Shown here in pieces: positions 46,601-57,100 of a DNA stretch of 64,000 nucleotides. How positions within the stretch are numbered: the first letter of the stretch is position 1; each line of letters begins with the position of its first letter. The position numbers and the translations under genes are program-made. Source of the DNA: Manihot esculenta (lineage: Eukaryota; Streptophyta; Magnoliopsida; Malpighiales; Euphorbiaceae). The notes below the pieces were generated by a model, which made no database searches, was not told the DNA's origin, and worked only from the letters and a program-made list of their open reading frames with translations. The DNA lies in the NCBI RefSeq assembly GCF_001659605.2, contig NC_035164.2, positions 11,444,965-11,508,964 of the forward strand. Reading direction: 5' to 3'.

Positions 46601-46870
46601 TGGACCGACCAGTGCGAGGAGAGTTTTGAAGAGCTTAAGAAGAGGTTGACTTCAGCACCAGTGTTAGCTCTGCCATCTAGTGATGCAGACTTTGCAGTCT
46701 TTTGTGATGCGTCCCGTGTGGGACTGGGTTGTGTGCTTATGCAGAATGAGAGGGTGATTGCTTATGCTTCTAGGCAGCTGAAGAAGCATGAGTTGAATTA
46801 CCCCACACATGACCTTGAGATGGCAGCAGTAATCTTTGCACTCAAGATGTGGAGGCATTACCTCTATGGG
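43607..46870 (+). pseudogene. Element G gag-pol, part 1: gag to RNase H, ends in a frameshift
   Basis: I take ATG 43607 ([14 protein letters not shown]) as the start because the same start occurs in D and H; an upstream in-frame ATG at 43517 lies in the leader. Domains: basic N-terminus, Pro/Tyr-rich linker, gag core ([13 protein letters not shown]), zinc fingers [12 protein letters not shown] and [15 protein letters not shown] (canonical CCHC), protease ([12 protein letters not shown]), RT ([39 protein letters not shown]) and RNase H ([24 protein letters not shown]). At about 46870, where H reads TATGGGGTAAAATG, G reads TATGGGTTAAATG. This one-base loss shifts the frame, and the ORF then stops at 46918. 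Confidence 0.93.
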
Positions 46871-48600
46871 TTAAATGTGAGATCTTTACAGATCATAAAA
46901 GCCTACAGTACATCCTGAGTCAAAGAGATTTGAATTTGAGACAAAGGAGATGGGTAGAGTTGCTGAGTGACTATGATTGCAAGATTCAGTATCATCCGGG
47001 TAAGGCGAATGTTGTGGCAGACGCCCTAAGCCGGAAGTCACTAGGCAGTCTATCCCACATCACGGCAGAGAGAAGACCAGTGGTGAAGGAGTTTTACAAG
47101 CTCATCGATGAAGGTCTACAGTTGGAGTTGTCTGGTACAGGTGCCTTGATTGCTCAGATGAAAGTGACACCCGTGTTTCTGGAGCAGGTGGCTCAGAAAC
47201 AGCATGAGGACCCAGAGTTAGTAAAGATTGCCAGGACTGTTCAGTCAGGCAAGGACAGTGAGTTCAGATTTGACAGTAAGGGGATCCTCCGCTATGGGAG
47301 TCGATTGTGCGTACCAGATGACATAGGGCTAAAAGGAGACATTATGAGAGAGGCTCATAATGCAAGATACAGCATTCACCCCGGAGCCACCAAGATGTAT
47401 CAGGATCTGAAGAAAGTTTATTGGTGGCCAGCTATGAAAAAAGAAGTGGCACAATTTGTGTCAGCCTGCGAAGTATGTCAGAGGGTGAAGCTGGAACATC
47501 AGAAGCCAGCTGGAATGCTTAACCCGCTACCTATTCCAGAGTGGAAATGGGAGAATATAGCTATGGACTTCGTAGTGGGGTTACCGGCGACGTCCAACAG
47601 ATTGGACTCCATATGGGTGGTTGTGGACAGACTCACCAAATCTGCTCACTTCATCCCTGTCAGGAGTGGCTATTCTGTGGACAAGTTGGCGCAGGTGTAC
47701 GTTGATGAGATAGTCAGACTGCATGGGGTTCCTGTTTCTATAGTGTCAGATAGAGGACCTCAGTTCACCTCCAGGTTTTGGTGGAGTCTGCAGGATGCCA
47801 TGGGTACCAGGTTGGATTTCAGTACTGCCTTCCATCCACAGACAGACGGACAGTCAGAGAGGACCATCCAGACCATAGAAGATATGCTAAGAATGTGTGT
47901 GCTGGACTTTGGCGGTTCTTGGAGGCAACATCTACCTTTGGTGGAGTTTGCCTACAATAACAGTCATCATGCTAGCATCGGGATGGCCCCATATGAAGCT
48001 TTATATGGAAGGAAGTGCAGATCACCTGTTTGCTGGGAAGAGGTAGGAGAGAGGTCCTTAGCAGGACCCGAGCTAGTAGAGATCACCAGCAGGGTGGTGC
48101 CCATGATCAGAGAAAGAATCAAAACAGCTGCAAGCAGACAGAAGAGTTATGCAGACATCCGCAGAAGGCTAGTAGAGTTCCAGGAGGGGGATCTGGTATT
48201 GCTCAAGGTGTCTCCAATGAAAGGAGTGGTTCGGTTCGGGAAGAAGGGTAAACTGGCTCCGCGGTACATCGGACCCTTCGAAGTCTTGCAAAAGATTGGG
48301 AATGTATCGTACAAGCTGGACTTACCTGCTTCTATGGCAAGAATCCACCCGGTTTTCCATGTTTCTATGTTGAGAAAATTCGTGTCAGATCCGGGCAAGG
48401 TTCTTAGTGAGCCTGATGTGGAGATCCAAGAGGATCTCACCTATGTTGAGCAGCCAGTACGGATCCTAGACACCCAGATCAGAAAGCTAAGGAACAAGGA
48501 AATCCCGATGGTGAAAGTCCTTTGGAACCACCACAACATAGAAGAATGCACTTAGGAGACACGGGAATCTATGCTCCAGCAATATCCCCACCTCTTTTAA
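46871..48600 (+). pseudogene. Element G gag-pol, part 2: RNase H end, integrase, chromodomain
   Basis: In the shifted frame the protein continues: [12 protein letters not shown] (RNase H), the integrase zinc finger ([21 protein letters not shown]), the core D-D-E ([29 protein letters not shown]), the GPY/F-like region and the [12 protein letters not shown] motif. In the chromodomain the codon at 48553-48555 is TAG where A, B and H have TGG (CTWE). The family stop TAA is at 48598-48600, so 15 codons would be lost. All catalytic residues of the integrase are present. Confidence 0.93.
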
Positions 48601-48661
48601 GGTTAGTTTCTATGTGTTTATTATGTATGTTACGTTTTATGATATGCATGTACTAGTTGAG

Positions 48662-48698
48662 GAACATTCGGGGACGAATGTTCTTAAGGGGGGGAGAA
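48662..48698 (+). promoter_or_regulatory. Stem-loop plus polypurine tract of element G
   Basis: A perfect 9-bp inverted repeat GAACATTCG / CGAATGTTC with loop GGGA (48662-48683), then AAGGGGGGGAGAA (48686-48698) against the 3' LTR. Confidence 0.88.
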
Positions 48699-51003
48699 TG
48701 TAATACCCGGCTAGACTCCGGTATCGAAATTCCTACCGTCCGGTGGAATCTCGGATGTCAGAAACCTCTAGAAGGGGTAAAACTATGATTTTATGAAATG
48801 TTTTCATGTATTTCATGTTTTTAAGTAATAAATTAAATGAGTTTTTGCATGAAAAGTCCTTGAAGGAAAACCCAGGTTCGGCCGCCGAAAGTCAAGTTCG
48901 GCCGCCGAACATGCATGCGTTTTGGAGGCACGTTAGGCCCCCGAAAGCATGAGTTAGGGAAGTTCAGGTTCGGCCGCCGAAAGTCAAGTTCGGCCGCCGA
49001 ACATTTGCATGGATGCGGAGGCACATTCGGCCCCCGAACGTGGCCTGGCCAGCCACCTATAAAAGGGTCCCTTAGCCGAAAATGGGCGAGCTTTTTCTCC
49101 CCATTTCGGCCAAGGTGAGCATTCCGCCATCCTTCCCCAATCTTGAGTTTTTCCTTCCTTTTTCCATGATCTTTACAAGTTTATAACTTTGGTTTTGAAG
49201 ATCTTTGAGCTTAGAACGAGTTTTGGAACTTGGAGACCAAAAGTTGGAACTTCTCCCATCTCCAAGTTTAGATCTCCTCAACCCTCGATCTTCAAGAGGT
49301 AAGAGCCGATCTTAAGCTCAATGTATGATTTAAACAAGTTTTATGAAGTTTTAAGGGATAGAATGCATGTTAGGGTATATGTTGAACCTATGGGTTTTTG
49401 ATGACTTTTTGAACAATGTAGCTTGATTTTGTGTGTTTGAAGTGTTGTAGTTGGGGTATATGATAGTTTGAGACCCCTAGGTGTAATGTATGTGTGGTAT
49501 GCATGTTGTAGAACGAGATTATGCATGATTTAAGGTTTGGAGGAGAAATGTGCAAAGGGAGCCAAGTTTCTGCCCTTGGCAGAAACCAGGTTCGGCAGCC
49601 GAAGGCACTTTCGGCCGCCGAACATGGCTGGGAAGGCAGCCCTTCGGCTGCCGAAGTTGCCCCCGAAAGAGAGACTTTCGTCTCTGTCGGGCAGTTTCGG
49701 CCGCCGAAAGTGCCGCCGAACATGCATGAGTTTCGTCTCTGTCTGGGAGTTTCGGCCGCCGAAGGTGCCGCCGAACCTGCCTGAGTTTCGTCTCTGTCCA
49801 GGACTTTCGGCCGCCGAAGGTGCCGCCGAAAGTGCCCTGTTCAGCCATTTCATGCATATCTCTATGTGATATTTTCAGGATGTTTTAGGGGGTTTTTGGG
49901 GAATACTTTAGAGTTATGTTCAGGTATGTTTGGTCCCTCATTTGAGTCCACCTGTGTAGGTTCGGACCCGAGGAACCGAGGACCCCAGCAGTGAGTTCAG
50001 CTGCTTCGGTATTGTCAGAGTCAGCCAGAGGTGAGTGGAACTATAACTTAATCTTTTAAATTAAATGCTTTATCATGTTTCATGCATCATGATTATGCAA
50101 TAGGATGATTGCATTAGTTTTCACGAATATGCCGCATTGCATAAATTGTTGTTGTTGTGGGTGAATGTCGGATGACCCAGTTAGTCCAAGACAGGAAGAC
50201 CAGGCCCCATGCTACAGGCCTGGCACAGAGTAAACAAGTCCAGGCCCCAGTCTACAGGCCTGGCACAGAGTAAGGCACGGTTATGGGACTTGAAGACCAG
50301 GAGCCAGAGGAGGCCCTGGGAAAATGGTAAGTAATGTATGTTCTGACAGGAAAGACCAGGACCCCATTCTACAGGCCTGGCACAGAGTTAACTTGGACTA
50401 ATTGGTGACGAGTTCGCCCAACCCTTATGTGAATTGTTTGTGTTATGATGCATTTCATAGAGCATAGTGTTAATGTGTTTTTAATAGCTCTACTCACTGG
50501 GCTTTTAGCTCACCCCTCTCCCTTTACCCCCAGGCTTGCAGGTACAGGATAGAGCAGGAGTCCGGATAGGATAATGAAGTCTTGTTTATGTAATAGCTAG
50601 CAATGGACATGATCGAATTGTAATGTAAAAGTACAGTATAGTTATGTAATGTGGTTTATGGATGTTAGTGGTGTGCTTGACCATAGAATGTTGTATCCCT
50701 TTTTATACATGATCTTAGAGATTTTGATGTTGTTTATGTAAACCAGCTCAACACAGGTTATGTTACCCTTTGAGGGCACAGATGAGATCCCACAGAGGGA
50801 ACAAAGTTATATACATATTTATGCACAGGTTGAGTTTGGTTGATGTTTATGGAAAGAGAAGTTTTAATTTTTATGCATGTTGTTGATCATGTATGGGATT
50901 ACACAGGTTCACAGGTTTTATGTCAGGCTTGCTACGGGTCCCGGCGGCCTTAAGTCGACCCGGATCCTAGCGCCGGTAGCGGTCCGATTTTCGGGTCGTT
51001 ACA
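48699..51003 (+). repeat. 3' LTR of element G (2,305 bp)
   Basis: Same length as the 5' LTR, at an offset of 7,671 bp. Differences seen by eye include GTCGG/GTCAG and AAGTAAGAA/AAGTAATAA near the start, GTTGGG/GTCGGG in the palindrome array, and a few near the end. Confidence 0.94.
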
Positions 51004-51290
51004 AGTGCAGTTGAACCCTTCAGCTACAGGGGTTGCGCTTAACGGGGTGTTAAGGCCCCTGTATTGCAGCATCTGCCCCAGCTAGTGAGCAGTGTTCTGT
51101 AGTTGAAAAGCCATGGTCTGGAATTCTTGGTCGGATAAAGTGATTCTAGGTGCATTCAATGCCGAGTTCGGCGAGGGATTAAATAGCATGGGTGGTTGGT
51201 TTGAGAGGGTTATAGGATTAGAAAAAGAGAACTGTTGACCTTCTTGTGGATCTCAGTGGGTATTACAAGAACGGAACTCCGATGACGAGA
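51004..51290 (-). pseudogene. Element E gag, N-terminal piece
   Basis: Minus-strand coding cut off from the rest of gag by G. It reads Gln- and Pro-rich sequence such as FSNPITLSNQPPMLFN and LSDQEFQTMAFQLQNTAH with a stop inside. It begins about a dozen bases downstream of the primer site, so the start is near 51290. Confidence 0.6.
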
Positions 51291-51302
51291 AGATCTCTTT
51301 CG

Positions 51303-51320
51303 TCCCCATAGACAGCGCCA
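51303..51320 (-). promoter_or_regulatory. Primer-binding site of element E
   Basis: Minus strand TGGCGCTGTCTATGGGGA, 2 nt from the LTR end. It has the TGGCGC form common in Tat-lineage elements. I do not assign the tRNA with confidence. Confidence 0.7.
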
Positions 51321-51322
51321 AT

Positions 51323-51772
51323 TGATATTCTGAGATCCAGAAAAATAGGGTTTACAGCGTATGAGTGAGCTTAACTAGGGAAGATCACTTCTTCCCTCTT
51401 TTATTCTTTTTCCTTTTGTCTGCTAGTATGCATAATCGCCTTCCTACTATAGTGATACATGTCTCTATTGCTCAGGTTTGTACGGACGTGTCAGTGTATC
51501 CCTCTCTGCCAGGCAGCCATTTGATTCCCTCCGACGCGCATGCTGATAGGGCTGCGAGGTGACTGGGCTTGCTCTCTTACTTTTTGTCACGTTACCGGGC
51601 TAGACTATCCTCAGGCAAGCCTGCGCGCGTGGTCAGGCCGGCCTGCTTCACGTCACCAGGCAGGAGGCATGCAATGTTGCGCTGGTCTGCTTGAGAACAG
51701 CTTAATGGGCTTTAAGTTTGTGTCCTTCTCCAGAGTTCGGCCTCACCTTAGAGTGTAAGAAGTCCTACGATT
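51323..51772 (-). repeat. 5' LTR of element E, truncated
   Basis: Aligns with 30911 onward for about 450 bp (clearly diverged), then homology stops near 51772, about 110 bp short of the full LTR. The missing part is the U3 start. Confidence 0.82.
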
Positions 51773-51878
51773 ATCACTAGAGAGCACATCTATGGTCTCT
51801 GGTTGGAAGATTACAAAATAAAGATTTTTTTAGTAAAAAAAGAAGCAAAAACCACTAGGGACGAGGTGGGTTACATAC
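51773..51878. other. Short spacer between E and H
   Basis: About 100 bp without recognisable features. The last five bases, CATAC (51874-51878), are the left TSD of H. Confidence 0.7.
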
Positions 51879-54029
51879 TGTAACAGCCCGGAAACCGAAC
51901 TGCCACCGGCACTAGGATCCAGATCGACTTAAGGTCGCCGGGACCCGTAGTAAGCCTGCTATCCTGTCTGTATACCTGTGAAATCCCCTACATGATCATA
52001 CATTTGCTGTAAAAACATAAAACTTTTCTTTATTCCAAGGCTTAACCTGTGCATGCACTCTCTCTGTGCTCTACTAATCCCTACTAGAGCTCCTCATGGC
52101 TCTAGGCGGATCAAACTCATAATGTTAAGCCTGGTTTTGCTCATAAACATACAAGAATAAAGAAACATATATAAACTGATCATGTGACTCCACAAAGGGA
52201 TTATAAGTCTTATCAATCAAGCACCATTCTATACATATACACTATCTCTATACAATTACATGTCCACACTAGCTATTACAAAACTCTGTACTCTTCCTGT
52301 ACCCTGCTAAGTGCTCTCTGACCTCTGAACCTGCACAACTGGAATTAGGGGAGAGGGATGAGCTACAATAGCCCAGTGAGTAGAATAGTAAAATAGCAGG
52401 TGAGAAAACATGCTCTCATGGAATGCAACACATAATCACATCACCTCGGCCGGACGGATCAAAACTCCCTCTATCTCATCTGGGGTACCTAAGTACCATG
52501 TGCCTGGTCCCCGTAGGGCTGTTCCAGGTCTTTGTTTTGTGCCTGGTCCCCGTAGGGCTGTTCCAGGTCTTCCTCTGAGGGCTAATGAATCCTCACGAAG
52601 TCCGTGCCGTCTCACATAAGCAATGTACAAGGAGCAATGCCAAGTACAAGGATAAATGCAATGCATCATCTTTGTGTATACTAATGCACTCACCCTAAAG
52701 CATATTCATGATGCATGAAGCATGATAAAATATTCAGTTGTCATATTAAAACATTAAGTTAAGTTCCACTCACCTTTAGTTAGCTCTGAACTGACGCTGC
52801 AGGTTCTGACACTGGACTCACTGCTGATTTCCCTGATTCCTCTGGTCCGTACCTACACAGGTGGACTCAAATGAGGGACTAAACTCACTCAAGAACATCT
52901 CTACGAAACTCCCCAAAACCCCTCTAACCAATCCTAAAACCATCACATAAAACATGCAAAAGAAAGCTGGACAGGGCACTTTCGGCGGCAGGTTCGGCGG
53001 CCGAAACCCCACTCCAGAGACGAAACTCATGCATGTTCGGCGGCACCTTCGGCGGCCGAAGGTCTCGTCCAGAGACGAAACTCACACACTTTCGGCGGCC
53101 GAATGCCCTCTTTCGGCGGCCGAAAGTCTCTATCTAAACCAAAAGCCTAGCTTTCGGGGGCAACTTTTGGCAGCCGAACTGCCTCCACAAAGGGTTCGGC
53201 GGCCGAACCTTCCTTCGGCGGCCGAACCTGGTTTTGCCCGAAGGGCAAAACCCTGCTCTGTTTCATGCAAACTTTACCCAAAAACCTACAAACATGCATA
53301 TCAACTACTCCCAACTAGCATATACACATATATATGCACAAAGGGGTCTAAAACTACCCTAAAACCCCAAACAAACATAGCACATAACACTTAAACATGC
53401 TGGAACACCACAAATCACCAAAAACCTCACCTAAACCTAAACATGCAAACTACCCATACAAACTTCATAAAACCTTTCAAAATCAACAAAGAAGCTCAGG
53501 ATCTTCACTTACCTCTTACACAACTTGAGGATGAAGGATCCTAACGTGGAGATATGAAGAAAAGCTCTTCCAAAGCTCCAAGCTTCAAAACTTGCTTCTT
53601 TTGCTCAAAACCTTCATAAGTCACCAAAACTCTTAAAACTCTTGAAAGATTTGATGAAAATCATGGAAAACATGAAAGTCAATGTAGGAGAGGCTGAAAC
53701 TCACCTCTGGCTGCAAGTGGAGGAGAAATAACCTCCTTTCACCGACCCTTGGCCCTTTTATAGGTGGCTGGCCAGACCACCTTCGGCAGCCGAACGTGAA
53801 GCCGCAACCATGCAATGTTCGGCGGCCGAAAGTGACCTTCGGCGGCCGAACCTTTGCATTTCTCCCTTGTTGCTTTTCTTTCAAAACTCAAGTCTTTTGC
53901 CATGTCAAAACATGAAAACCAGTGAAAAGACCTTGGAAAACATATTCATTACCCTTCTCGAGGGTTCCGACACCCGAGATTCCACCGGACTACAGGAATG
54001 CCGATGCCGGACTCGAGCTGGGTATTACA
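51879..54029 (-). repeat. 3' LTR of element H (2,151 bp)
   Basis: On the plus strand it runs TGTAACAGCCCGG to GGGTATTACA. Conserved block 52852-52880. Two GGTCCCCGTAGGGCTGTTCC repeats lie at about 52504-52571. Palindrome clusters lie at about 52978-53225 and 53780-53850, with the TATA box (minus) at 53755-53762. Very close to LTR A. Confidence 0.95.
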
Positions 54030-54064
54030 TTCTCCCCCCCTTAAGAACATTCGTCCCCGAATGT
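54030..54064 (-). promoter_or_regulatory. Polypurine tract and stem-loop of element H
   Basis: Minus strand AAGGGGGGGAGAA (complement of 54030-54042) against the 3' LTR. It is preceded by ACATTCG-GGGA-CGAATGT (54047-54064), a perfect 7-bp stem. Confidence 0.88.
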
Positions 54065-54107
54065 CCCTAACACAATATAAACACATAGAAAAGGGGAAAA
54101 ACTAACC

Positions 54108-57100
54108 TTAAAATAGATATGGGTATTGCTGGAGCATGGACTCTCGAGTCTCCCAAGTGCACTCTTCTAGGTTGTGGTGGGTCCACAGAACTTTCACCAT
54201 TGGTATCTCCTTGTTTCTCAGCTTTCTGATCTGGGTGTCAAGGATCCGCACTGGCTGCTCTACATAGGTGAGATCACTTAAGATTTCCACCTCAGGTTCA
54301 CTAAGAACCTTCTCTGGATCTGACACAAACTTCCGCAACATAGAAACATGGAATACCGGGTGAATTCTTTCCATAGAAGCCGGTAAATCTAGCTTATACG
54401 ATACAGGCCCGATCTTCTGCAAGGTCTCAAAGGGACCAATGTACCGTGGGGCCAGTTTACCCTTCTTTCCAAAATGAACCACTCCCTTCATTGGCGAGAC
54501 CTTAAGCAATACCATATCCCCCTCCTGGAACTCTATCTGCTTCCTACGGATGTCTGCATAGCTTTTCTGTCTGCTTATATTTGTTCTGATCCTCTCTCTG
54601 ATAATAGGCACTACCTTGCTGGTTATCTCAACTAACTCTGGCCCTGCAAGAGTTTTCTCTCCCACCTCTTCCCAGCAAACAGGTGTTCGACACTTCCTCC
54701 CATACAGAGCTTCATAAGGAGCCATCCCTATGCTAGCATGATGGCTGTTGTTGTAGGCAAACTCCACCAGAGGTAGATGCTGCCTCCAAGAACCGCCAAA
54801 GTCTAACACACACATTCTCAGCATATCTTCAATGGTCTGGATGGTCCTCTCTGACTGACCGTCTGTCTGTGGATGGAAAGCAGTGCTGAAATCCAACCTT
54901 GTGCCCATTTCATTCTGCAGACTCCGCCAAAACCTGGAGGTGAACTGAGGTCCTCGATCTGATATAATCGACACTGGAACTCCATGCAACCTTACTATCT
55001 CATCTACATACACCTGCGCCAATTTGTCCACAGAGTAGTTACTCCTGACTGGAATGAAGTGAGCAGATTTAGTGAGTCTATCCACAATCACCCAGATGGA
55101 GTCTAGTCTGTTAGACGTCGCCGGTAACCCCACTACAAAATCCATCGCTATGTTCTCCCATTTCCATTCTGGAATCGGCAGTGGGTTAAGCATTCCAGCC
55201 GGCTTCTGGTGCTCTAGCTTTACCCTTTGACATGTCTCGCAGGCTGACACGAACTGTGCCACTTCTCTCTTCATTGCTGGCCACCAATACACCCTTCTCA
55301 GATCTTGATACATCTTGGTGGCTCCCGGGTGAATGCTATACCTCGCATTATGAGCTTCCCTCATAATGTCTGCCTTCAAACTGCTATCATCTGGTACACA
55401 TAACCTCTTACCGTGCCGAAGAATCCCCTCACTATCAAATCTGAACTCTGCACTGTTGCCCGACTGAACAGTCCTGGCAATCTTCACTAACTCGGGGTCT
55501 TCGTGCTGTTTCAGAGCCACTTGCTCTAGAAACACTGGTGTCACTCTCATCTGTGCGAGCAAAACACCTGTACCAGATAACTGCAACTGTAACCCGTCTT
55601 CCACGAGCTTGTAGAAATCCTTCACCACCGGTCTTCTCTCTACTGCAATGTGGGATAAACTGCCAAGTGACTTTCGGCTTAAGGCATCAGCTACAACATT
55701 AGCCTTGCCCGGATGATACTGGATCTTACAATCGTAATCACTGAGCAATTCTACCCACCGTCTCTGCCTCAAGTTTAACTCTCTTTGACTTAAGATGTGC
55801 TGCAGGCTCTTATGATCTGTGTAGATCTCACACTTTACCCCATAGAGGTAATGCCTCCACATCTTAAGTGCAAAGATAACAGCTGCCATCTCCAGATCGT
55901 GTGTCGGGTAATTCAGCTCGTGCTTCTTCAGCTGTCTAGAAGCATAAGCTATCACTCTGTCACTCTGCATCAACACACAACCTAATCCCACTCGGGATGC
56001 ATCACAGAACACTGTGAAATCTTCATCACTGATCGGCAGCGCTAACACCGGTGCTGAAGTTAACCGTCTCTTCAACTCTGCAAAACTTTCCTCACATTCC
56101 TCTGACCATACAAACTTCTGATTCTTTCTGGTCAGTCTGGTCATAGGAGCAGCTATCTTTGAAAAGTCTTGAATAAACCTCCGATAGTAGCCTGCCAAAC
56201 CCAGAAAACTCTTGATCTCTGTCACTGTAGTGGGTGTCGGCCAATTGGCTACTGCCTCTACCTTTTTGGGATCTACTGATATACCGTCCTCTGATACAAC
56301 ATGTCCCAAAAAGGAAATGCTCCTTAGCCAGAACTCGCACTTGGAGAACTTGGCATACAAGCCATGCTCTCTCAAGGTTTGCAGCACTAGCCGCAGATGC
56401 TGGGCATGGTCCTCTGCATTCCTGGAGTACACCAAAATATCATCAATAAAGACGATCACAAAACGATCCAAGTACTCCCGGAAAACCCTGTTCATGAGAT
56501 CCATGAATGCTGCAGGGGCGTTAGTCAACCCGAACGGCATCACAAGGAACTCATAATGCCCATATCTGGTGCTGAAAGCAGTCTTGGATACATCTCCTTC
56601 CCTGATCTTCAACTGATGGTATCCGGATCTCAGATCTATTTTAGAAAAACAACCTGCTCCTGCCAGCTGGTCGAATAGATCATCGATCCTGGGTAACGGA
56701 TACTTGTTCTTGATAGTGACTTTGTTCAACTGTCTGTAGTCGACACAAAGTCTCAGAGGTCCATCCTTCTTTCTGACAAATAATACTGGAGCACCCCAGG
56801 GTGAGGTACTCGGGCGAATGAAACCCTTAGCTACCAAATCCTGTAACTGCTCTTTCAACTCTCGCAACTCTGCTGGTGCCATCCTGTAGGGAGGAATAGA
56901 GATCGGTCTGGCATTGGGCATCAACTCAATCTCGAACTCTATTTCCCTATCCGGTGGCAGTCCTGGAAGCTCTTCAGGAAACAAATCTGGAAAGTCTCGA
57001 ACCACTGGTACTAAGGATGGTTCTCTAACCTGACTGTCTGGCTCTCTCACATAAGCTAGGAACCCCTGACACCCCTTCCTTAACATCCTACGAGCCTGGA

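Larger units (their letters stand above)
41028..51003 (+). mobile_element. Element G: near-complete young Tekay-like element
   Basis: Two 2,305-bp LTRs, an initiator tRNA-Met primer site, a full gag-pol region, stem-loop and polypurine tract. By eye I find about seven substitutions and no indel between the LTRs (about 0.3%), so the insertion is recent. Flanks are AGTGG (41023-41027) and AGTGC (51004-51008), a TSD with one mismatch. It splits the gag of element E. The polyprotein carries one frameshift and one nonsense codon. Confidence 0.94.
30911..51772 (-). mobile_element. Element E: Tat-lineage Ty3/gypsy element with antisense ORF, split by G
   Basis: Minus-strand order: 5' LTR (right, truncated), primer site, gag, protease, RT, extra RNase H, integrase, minisatellites, an antisense ORF on the plus strand, then 3' LTR (left). 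The second RNase H after the polymerase, and the extra gene between pol and the 3' LTR, are marks of the Tat lineage (Grande and Retand types are known for antisense extra ORFs). The left LTR starts TGATAT and ends ATATCA. TTAGG at 30906-30910 is the left flank, but the right end is lost near 51772, so no TSD can be shown. G (41028-51003) lies inside gag. All coding parts carry stops. Confidence 0.87.

Noticed and set aside
48553..48555. Programmed readthrough of the TAG in G
   Set aside because: A, B and H all have TGG at this place, so a nonsense mutation is the simpler reading.
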